From: Tidjanibacter sp.
GTDB taxonomy: Bacteria > Bacteroidota > Bacteroidia > Bacteroidales > Rikenellaceae
Assembly: GCA_017396085.1 (NCBI GenBank)
Contig: JAFQNC010000027.1
Location: 1-59,402 of the forward strand
Direction: 5' to 3'
Length of the DNA: 59,402 bases
Shown piece after piece: positions 54,505-59,402 of this stretch; the stretch's first letter is position 1; each line of letters begins with the position of its first letter. The notes beneath the pieces were generated by a model. That model had not been told where the DNA came from. It saw only the letters and a list, made by a program, of their open reading frames with translations, and searched no databases. Both the position numbers and the translations under genes were made by a program.

Positions 54505-55038
54505 TTATTTTGCATAAAAAGTCTTGCGGTTTGTTTTTCCTCCATCAGAAGTCATCCATCGACTCGCCTTCTCGTCATACCATTTGGGACGCCACTCTAC
54601 CTCAATAGTAGAATCAGATGAATCGATAAAGATGGTGGTGTTCCAAGTCTCATTTTGTTTTGTGCCATTTGCACCTGTGCTAAAATAAGTCCAACCTGCG
54701 GATTTAGACACCTTTACATAATCATCGTTCCATCCACTTTTGTTTATAATTGTACCATTTAATGGACGCACTTCTATTCCAAATTCTGTAATTCCATCAT
54801 ACCAAATTCCTTCTTCGTGGCCAAAACCGAAGCTCAATGCATACGTATAACCAGGACTGACTAAAAACTTTTCCATATACATATGAAATGTGAAATCATT
54901 CCTATCATCGGCACTGGAATCTGAGTCTGTGTTGTTATCATTTTCGTTATTTACATCAAAATCTGGCATAAATGGGAATTCTATGTCGCACGATGTCAGG
55001 ACAAATAGTCCGACAATGATAATTAGTAATTTCTTCAT
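54505..55038 (-). CDS. Lipoprotein with an acidic Asn/Asp-rich linker
   Basis: A 177-residue lipoprotein with a lipobox (FVLTSC, Cys17 as the acylated residue). An Asn/Asp/Ser-rich low-complexity stretch (about residues 28-46) follows, then a beta-rich domain of about 125 residues with many aromatic residues and an end in a basic tail. The function is unknown. The DNA is more AT-rich than the neighbours. It starts about 97 bases after the terminator of a structured RNA on the same strand, without a clear promoter of its own. Confidence 0.75.
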   Translation of the reverse strand: MKKLLIIIVGLFVLTSCDIEFPFMPDFDVNNENDNNTDSDSSADDRNDFTFHMYMEKFLVSPGYTYALSFGFGHEEGIWYDGITEFGIEVRPLNGTIINKSGWNDDYVKVSKSAGWTYFSTGANGTKQNETWNTTIFIDSSDSTIEVEWRPKWYDEKASRWMTSDGGKTNRKTFYAK

Positions 55039-55135
55039 CTATTGTTCTTGGGTTTTTGTGTTTCATTCCTACTCTCTCGGGATTTTCGGATTCTTCCCGT
55101 ACCACTGGTGTTTCACACACCTGACCTTTACGCAC

Positions 55136-55174
55136 AAAAAAAAGAGCATGGTACTTTTAGTGTACATTGCTCTT
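55136..55174 (-). terminator. Intrinsic terminator of the structured RNA
   Basis: A 13-position stem with two mismatches (AAGAGCA to GTAC side, 55142-55174) with loop of seven, followed in the minus direction by eight T (55136-55143). Confidence 0.75.
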
Positions 55175-55292
55175 ACGAGGTGTTTGGCGAACCCTGACTT
55201 ACAATATAACGACAAAAAGCCCACGCTCAATGCGTGAGCATTCTACCATTATCATTCCAAGTCATTACATTTAGTCGCCAAACTTTCGTAAG
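55136..55292 (-). ncRNA. Structured non-coding RNA, possibly 6S-like or a cis-acting leader
   Basis: On the minus strand a closing stem is formed by CTTACGA and GTTTGGCG (5' side, 55276-55292) with CGCCAAAC and TCGTAAG (3' side, 55172-55189), 15 pairs with a 2/3 internal loop. Inside, TGACTT pairs with AAGTCA, ATAATG with CGTTAT, and an apical stem GCTCACGC/GCGTGGGC closes a loop ATTGA. The result is a long rod with internal bubbles, followed by a terminator. That fits a 6S-like RNA (family knowledge, e.g. Bacteroidales-1), but a leader acting on the lipoprotein gene is also possible. No ORF of note overlaps it. Confidence 0.5.
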
Positions 55293-55405
55293 AGGAACAA
55301 TTATGCTAAAACGCTTTTTCCTTAATATATATTTCCCTAAAATGTGCGTAAGCAATTACGCTATTCTGTCATAGGCAAATTGTTTTTGTATGGTTAAACT
55401 TTGTG

Positions 55406-55413
55406 CAAATATA
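55406..55413 (-). promoter_or_regulatory. -7 box upstream of the structured RNA
   Basis: On the minus strand TATATTTG, just past the lpd stop. A transcript from here would run about 105 bases before the closing stem. That stretch contains a small stem GCGTAA/TTACGC (55346-55361) and nothing else I recognise. Confidence 0.5.
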
Positions 55414-55422
55414 TATATTTTT

Positions 55423-56796
55423 TTATAAAATCTCCTCGGTGGCTTCCAGCAGACCCTCATACATTGTGGGGTGTGAGTGGACAGCAGAAGCAATTTGGCG
55501 GGCAGTGAGGCCCAAGCGTTTGGCCAGCGTGGGCTCGCCAAGCATCTCCGTAACCGCTCCGCCAATGATGTGTGCGCCAAGTAGTTGGTCCGTCTTTGCA
55601 TCGTAGACCAACTTCACAAGGCCATCCCTATCGCCGGCAGCCGTAGCCTTGCCCGAAGCCATATACTGATACCTGCCGACCTTTACCTCATAGCCCTGCT
55701 CGATGGCTTGCTTTTCGGTGAGGCCCACCATCGCAACCTCGGGCGAGGTGTAGACACACGAGGGAATGGTGGTGTAGTCCACAGGGGTAACACTCTCGCC
55801 ACAAATAGCCTCCACACACACCGTAGCCTCGGCCGAAGCAACGTGGGCCAGTGCAGGAGTGGCGATGATGTCGCCAATGGCATAGATGCCCTCAATGTTG
55901 GTGCGGTAGAACTCATCTACCACAATCTTATCCCTCTCCACTTTCACACCGAGTTCCTCCAAACCGAGCCCCTCAATGTTGCTCTTCACGCCCACGGCCG
56001 AGAGCACCACCTCCGCAGTGAGGGTGGCTGCGCCCTTCTTGCCCTCCACATCGACCTCGCAACCATCTGCACCCACACGCACAGCCTTGACAGCCGTGCC
56101 CGTGAGCACCGTGGCCTTCATCTTGCGGAACGAGCGCTCCAGCGTGCGGCTTATCTCCTCATCGGCCAGAGGGAGCATTTGGGGCAGATATTCCACCACC
56201 GTAACCTGCACACCCAGAGCCGCATAGACCCACGCAAACTCGCAGCCAATGGCTCCCGAGCCCACGACAATCATACTCTTGGGCAGGTGCTCCATCACAA
56301 GGGCCTCCTTTGAGGAGAGGATGCGCACTCCGTCCACGGGCATTATCGGAATCTCCCTTGGGCGCGAGCCCGTGGCGAGGATGATGTGGTCGGCCTCAAT
56401 GCGCTCCACCGAGCCATCGGGAGCCACAACCTCCACCACTCCACGCTCCACAATGTGTCCGTGGCCAGTGTAGACCTCCACACCTGCCTTTTTGAAGGCA
56501 AAGGCAATACCTTTGTTCATCTGTTCGGCCACAGCCCTACTGCGTGCCACCATCTTCCCGAGCGATGGGCGCACCTCGCCCTCAAACTCCACACCATAGT
56601 TGGCAGCCGAAGTCATATAGTGATAGACCTGTGCACTCTTCAAGAGGGCCTTGGTGGGAATACAGCCCCAATTGAGGCACACTCCACCCAACTCGGCTTT
56701 CTCCACCACGGCAACCTTGCGCCCCCTCTTGGCGGCTTTGAGTGCGGCAACGTGTCCGCCCGGGCCACTGCCAATGACAACAATGTCGTACTTCAT
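55423..56796 (-). CDS. lpd: Dihydrolipoyl dehydrogenase
   Basis: A 457-residue FAD disulfide oxidoreductase, the E3 part of 2-oxoacid dehydrogenase or glycine cleavage complexes. It begins YDIVVIGSGPGGHVAALKAA (FAD site). The redox disulfide is Cys40/Cys45 in GGVCLNWGC. The NAD-binding block is MIVVGSGAIGCEFAWVYAALG, and the C-terminal His-Glu region is in AVHSHPTMYEGL. It follows the C69 peptidase gene by 44 bases. The partner E1/E2 genes are not in the window. Confidence 0.95.
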   Translation of the reverse strand: MKYDIVVIGSGPGGHVAALKAAKRGRKVAVVEKAELGGVCLNWGCIPTKALLKSAQVYHYMTSAANYGVEFEGEVRPSLGKMVARSRAVAEQMNKGIAFAFKKAGVEVYTGHGHIVERGVVEVVAPDGSVERIEADHIILATGSRPREIPIMPVDGVRILSSKEALVMEHLPKSMIVVGSGAIGCEFAWVYAALGVQVTVVEYLPQMLPLADEEISRTLERSFRKMKATVLTGTAVKAVRVGADGCEVDVEGKKGAATLTAEVVLSAVGVKSNIEGLGLEELGVKVERDKIVVDEFYRTNIEGIYAIGDIIATPALAHVASAEATVCVEAICGESVTPVDYTTIPSCVYTSPEVAMVGLTEKQAIEQGYEVKVGRYQYMASGKATAAGDRDGLVKLVYDAKTDQLLGAHIIGGAVTEMLGEPTLAKRLGLTARQIASAVHSHPTMYEGLLEATEEIL

Positions 56797-56840
56797 ACCA
56801 AACAGATATATAGTCGTTTATGTGCTTCTATCTAAACCGT

Positions 56841-58481
56841 CTATTTAACCACCTTCAGCACCTCGCCATTGTCCTCGGCAATGGCACGAAGGAATTTCTC
56901 GGAGTAGCCGGGTTGGTCGGGGAAGGCAGGCTGCGAGGGGTGGTATCCGTTGTTGAGGAACGCCCCACTCTCATCCTGCTTCTTGATGTTACCATCAATG
57001 TATTTCACCATCAGATAGTTGTCCAAATCGCTCCATTTGCTCCACAACTCCTGTGCAGTGCGCACGGAGAACTTGGTTGCACCCTTCTTCATACCGCCAA
57101 TGGTCTTACGCGAGAGTTGTTCATCGGCAATCTGCACCTTGAGGAGTTGGTCGTTCTCCCACTCGTCAATCACCTTGCGCACCTCGGCACCGATGTAGTC
57201 GTAGCGCAGGTAGGCAAACTGTGCGATGCGGTTGGTTACCCAGAACATCGAGCGGTCGCTGTAGGTGAGAATGTCGGCAGTCTCCTCGCTCAAGCACTCG
57301 GGTACAGAGGTCGAGCCACAGTAGATAGGTGTGAGGGGCGAGGTTGCGGCGTCATCGGTACCAAACCAAATCACACCTCCGATGGGGTCGGGCAACTGCT
57401 TACGGGCCTGTGCCACAAACCAAAAACCGGTCTGCTGGGTGGCAATAGCCCTCTCGTTCACATACTCCACACCGTCTACCTCAAAGCCCATAGGCCTCCA
57501 ACGGTAGGGGCACTTGCTGCCACCGGCACCAAGGTCGGTGGTCATATCCATCACGGTACCCTCGTAGTGGTCCCTCATCATATCAAAGACATCCTTGGGG
57601 GAGAGTTTCTTGGTGGGCTTAACCCACAGAGGCATAGGGTTGTTGGGGTTGTGGCCGAGGGCGTAGTCCTCGTAGATGTCCATACCCTCTGCAAACCTGC
57701 GGAAGAAACTCCACACCCTTGCCTCGCAGCCCCTCATTGCGCTGAAATCCAGCGGAGCATAGGCTGCGCAGAAGCTGAAATCCTCATCGGCACCACTGAA
57801 ATAGCCCTTCTCGCGTGCAAAGGTGATAACATCCTCGGCATAGAGGCAATTCTCGGGGTCGTTGAGCGGGAAGGTCGAGATGCGGGCCTGATTTGCGTGG
57901 GCGGAGATGTACCCATCGGGGATGCGCCTTGCCACCCAAACGATACCCTTCTGCTCGGGGCCCTTGCCAATGAGTTCCATAATCCAAGCCTCCTCTTTGT
58001 CGGCAATGCTGAAGCTCTCGCCACTGGATGCGTAGCCGTAGGTGTTGGCCAACTCCACAATCACGTCAATGGCCTCACGTGCCGTCTTGGCCCTTTGGAG
58101 AGTGATGTAGATGAGTGAGCCATAGTCAATTCCGCCCTTGGGGTCCTCCAACTCGTGGCGGCCACCAAAGGTTGTTTCGCCAATAATGAGCTGGTGCTCG
58201 TTCATATTACCGATGGTCGAATAGGTCCTCTCCACCTGCGCAATTTCGCCCAAGTAGCGGCTGGTGTCCCATTCGTGCACTTTCAGCAACGAGCCCTTCT
58301 TGAACTTACCTGCGGGGGTGTGGTAGAGGGCACCATAGAGTTGGTGCGAGTCGGCAGCATAGGAGACCATCACCGAGCCATCGGTGGAGGCACCGCGTGT
58401 AACAATCAGGTTGGTGCAAGCCAACGCACTACCCCACGCACACAGCATTGCAAGGGCAAGGAAAATCGTTTTCTTCATCAT
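56841..58481 (-). CDS. C69-family dipeptidase, secreted
   Basis: A 546-residue Ntn hydrolase of the PepD/dipeptidase A type. A signal peptide (about residues 3-21, ending SALA) directly precedes Cys22 in CTNLIVTRGASTDGSV, so signal peptidase cleavage exposes the N-terminal Cys nucleophile. STIGNMNEHQLIIGETTFGGR is the conserved block after it. The product is expected in the periplasm or outside. Because Ala-Leu-Ala-Cys also resembles a lipobox, lipid attachment is an alternative, but it would block the nucleophile. It leads an operon with lpd and has a consensus promoter. Confidence 0.9.
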   Translation of the reverse strand: MMKKTIFLALAMLCAWGSALACTNLIVTRGASTDGSVMVSYAADSHQLYGALYHTPAGKFKKGSLLKVHEWDTSRYLGEIAQVERTYSTIGNMNEHQLIIGETTFGGRHELEDPKGGIDYGSLIYITLQRAKTAREAIDVIVELANTYGYASSGESFSIADKEEAWIMELIGKGPEQKGIVWVARRIPDGYISAHANQARISTFPLNDPENCLYAEDVITFAREKGYFSGADEDFSFCAAYAPLDFSAMRGCEARVWSFFRRFAEGMDIYEDYALGHNPNNPMPLWVKPTKKLSPKDVFDMMRDHYEGTVMDMTTDLGAGGSKCPYRWRPMGFEVDGVEYVNERAIATQQTGFWFVAQARKQLPDPIGGVIWFGTDDAATSPLTPIYCGSTSVPECLSEETADILTYSDRSMFWVTNRIAQFAYLRYDYIGAEVRKVIDEWENDQLLKVQIADEQLSRKTIGGMKKGATKFSVRTAQELWSKWSDLDNYLMVKYIDGNIKKQDESGAFLNNGYHPSQPAFPDQPGYSEKFLRAIAEDNGEVLKVVK

Positions 58482-58520
58482 TTTCTATCTTGAATTAAAT
58501 TAGTTTTTCAACACATCGAA

Positions 58521-58552
58521 CAAATATAAAAATTATTCCTAATTTTGTCAAA
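58521..58552 (-). promoter_or_regulatory. Sigma-ABfr promoter of the C69 peptidase gene
   Basis: On the minus strand TTTG (58549-58552), a 20-base spacer and TATATTTG (58521-58528), a full consensus. It overlaps the divergent yggS promoter. Confidence 0.75.
58540..58547 (+). promoter_or_regulatory. -7 box of yggS
   Basis: TAATTTTG matches TAnnTTTG and lies 21 bases before the ATG at 58569. An upstream ATG (58545) falls within the box, so 58569 is the likely start. Confidence 0.6.
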
Positions 58553-58568
58553 CAAACCATCAGGAAAA

Positions 58569-59228
58569 ATGTCAATAGCATCCGAAATAGCACGATTGCA
58601 CGGCGAACTGCCCGCAGGGGTTACCCTCGTGGCGGTATCCAAGTTTCACCCCGTGGAGGCTCTCCGAGAGGCCTACGATGCGGGCCAACGAATCTTTGGC
58701 GAGAGCCGCCCGCAGGAGATGTGTGCCAAGCGTGAGCAGATGCCGGCCGATGTGGAGTGGCATATGATTGGCCACCTCCAAACCAACAAGGTGAAGTACA
58801 TTGCTCCCTTTGTGAGCCTCATACATTCGGTTGATAGCGAGCGACTTGCGGCCGAGATTGAACGCCAAGCGGAGCGTTGCGGACGCACCATTGAGGTGCT
58901 CTTTGAGGTGCACCTTGCCGAGGAGGAGAGCAAGAGCGGTTGGGATGCAGCGGAACTCTTGGCGTGGGCCGAGAGTGTGGACTTTGCCACCCGCCTACCC
59001 CACATTCGCCCCCGAGGGCTGATGACCATCGGCACCCTCACGGAGGATGTGGAACTCAATAGGAGGGAGTTTGTGCGTTTGAGGGAATTGTTTGAGCAGT
59101 TGCGCCCAAGATTTGGCGAGCAGTTCGACACCCTTTCGATGGGTATGACCTCCGATTACCACGAAGCCATAGAGTGTGGCAGCACAATGGTCCGCATCGG
59201 CTCAATGATTTTTGGCGAAAGAGAGTGA
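58569..59228 (+). CDS. yggS: YggS/PROSC-family PLP homeostasis protein
   Basis: A 219-residue single-domain PLP-binding protein of the alanine racemase fold, involved in vitamin B6 and amino-acid balance. The PLP lysine is Lys25 in VAVSKFHPVEA. IFGESRPQEM, WHMIGHLQTNKVKYI, HSVDSERLA, PRGLMTIG and the end LSMGMTSDYHEAIECGSTMVRIG (in part) are the family blocks. The start at 58569 lies after the -7 box. A terminator follows in the 3' region. Confidence 0.95.
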   Translation: MSIASEIARLHGELPAGVTLVAVSKFHPVEALREAYDAGQRIFGESRPQEMCAKREQMPADVEWHMIGHLQTNKVKYIAPFVSLIHSVDSERLAAEIERQAERCGRTIEVLFEVHLAEEESKSGWDAAELLAWAESVDFATRLPHIRPRGLMTIGTLTEDVELNRREFVRLRELFEQLRPRFGEQFDTLSMGMTSDYHEAIECGSTMVRIGSMIFGERE

Positions 59229-59235
59229 TTTTTTT

Positions 59236-59252
59236 GTCCAACGTCTAACGAC
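59236..59252. repeat. Second copy of the GTTAGACGT-type 17-mer
   Basis: GTCCAACGTCTAACGAC, whose complement differs by one base from 35371-35387. Both copies lie beside terminators in gaps between genes. Confidence 0.55.
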
Positions 59253-59269
59253 AATAGAAACAAAAGAGC

Positions 59270-59303
59270 CTGTCTAACAAGTTTTTTGTTAGGCAGTTTT
59301 TTT
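59270..59303 (+). terminator. Terminator after yggS
   Basis: Arms CTGTCTAACAA (59270-59280) and TTGTTAGGCAG (59286-59296) pair with one G-T wobble; seven T follow. Confidence 0.8.
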
Positions 59304-59357
59304 AGTTATAATCGTAGTAAATAGTAAATAAGATTTGGAAAATAGCACCAAAAGATA

Positions 59358-59365
59358 TATATTTG
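59358..59365 (+). promoter_or_regulatory. -7 box of a gene beyond the right edge
   Basis: TATATTTG, an exact TAnnTTTG match, 37 bases from the end. The gene it serves is not in the window; nothing else is seen in 59304-59402. Confidence 0.45.
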
Positions 59366-59402
59366 TGTAAATAAAGAAACGCAGTGATTTTGCGTTGAAC
59401 TG

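Noticed and set aside
55172..55292. tRNA or tmRNA because of a GGGTTCG stretch
   Set aside because: No cloverleaf, no CCA-end acceptor stem and no tag ORF fit; the pairing is one long rod.

Overview
The window is chromosomal DNA of a member of the Bacteroidota, most likely order Bacteroidales. The signs are the sigma-ABfr type promoters (-33 TTTG or TTG, about 20 nt, then -7 TAnnTTTG) in nearly every promoter gap, scarce Shine-Dalgarno sequences, a complete Na+-translocating NADH:quinone reductase operon, 4Fe-4S type PurF, long-form PurL, and SPOR, C69 peptidase and lipoprotein genes typical of the group. A family-level guess (Rikenellaceae-like) is only inference. No tRNA, rRNA, insertion sequence, prophage or CRISPR array was seen.

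Layout. 1-4.9 kb (minus): 5' part of rel (ppGpp synthetase/hydrolase, running off the left edge), recA, a bcp-type peroxiredoxin and dnaA. 5.1-6.9 kb (plus): a phosphohexomutase. 7-24.3 kb (minus): one uninterrupted 13-gene purine operon purE-purL-purC-purF-purM-purN-purH-purD-folD-purB-purA-guaB-guaA, running from PRPP to both AMP and GMP. 24.6-34.5 kb (minus): an 8-gene pyrimidine operon pyrC-carA-carB-pyrK-pyrD-pyrF-pyrE-pyrB, with every UMP step. 34.8 kb (plus): guanine deaminase, divergent from the pyr operon. 35.4-41.3 kb (minus): nqrABCDEF. 41.4-42.8 kb (plus): tatD-tcdA. 43-44.4 kb (plus): an AT-rich cassette of three unknown genes with its own palindrome-bearing promoter and structured leader. 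44.4-47.8 kb (minus): metal-ABC permease, LptF/G-type permease, fmt. 47.9-53.6 kb (plus): mtaB, a kinase-less sensor-like membrane protein, trkH, a SPOR protein and an unknown membrane protein. 53.7-55.4 kb (minus): two envelope proteins and a structured RNA with its own terminator. 55.4-58.5 kb (minus): C69 dipeptidase and lpd. 58.6-59.2 kb (plus): yggS.

The main points lie in nucleotide synthesis. (1) The pyr and pur operons each start with the same arrangement: a sigma-ABfr promoter, a short ORF (32 and 63 codons), an intrinsic terminator at or just after its stop codon, and then the first enzyme gene with no room for a further promoter. That looks like leader-peptide attenuation. (2) CarA has Gly where the glutaminase Cys should be, and GuaA has lost about 85 residues of its glutaminase domain including the nucleophile motif, while PurF and PurL keep theirs. 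Carbamoyl phosphate and GMP are therefore probably made from free ammonia. (3) The aspartate carbamoyltransferase carries, fused to its C-terminus, only the zinc-binding domain of the PyrI regulatory chain, without the nucleotide effector domain. Together these suggest a pathway that has dropped glutaminase activity and ATCase allostery and is controlled at transcription elongation.
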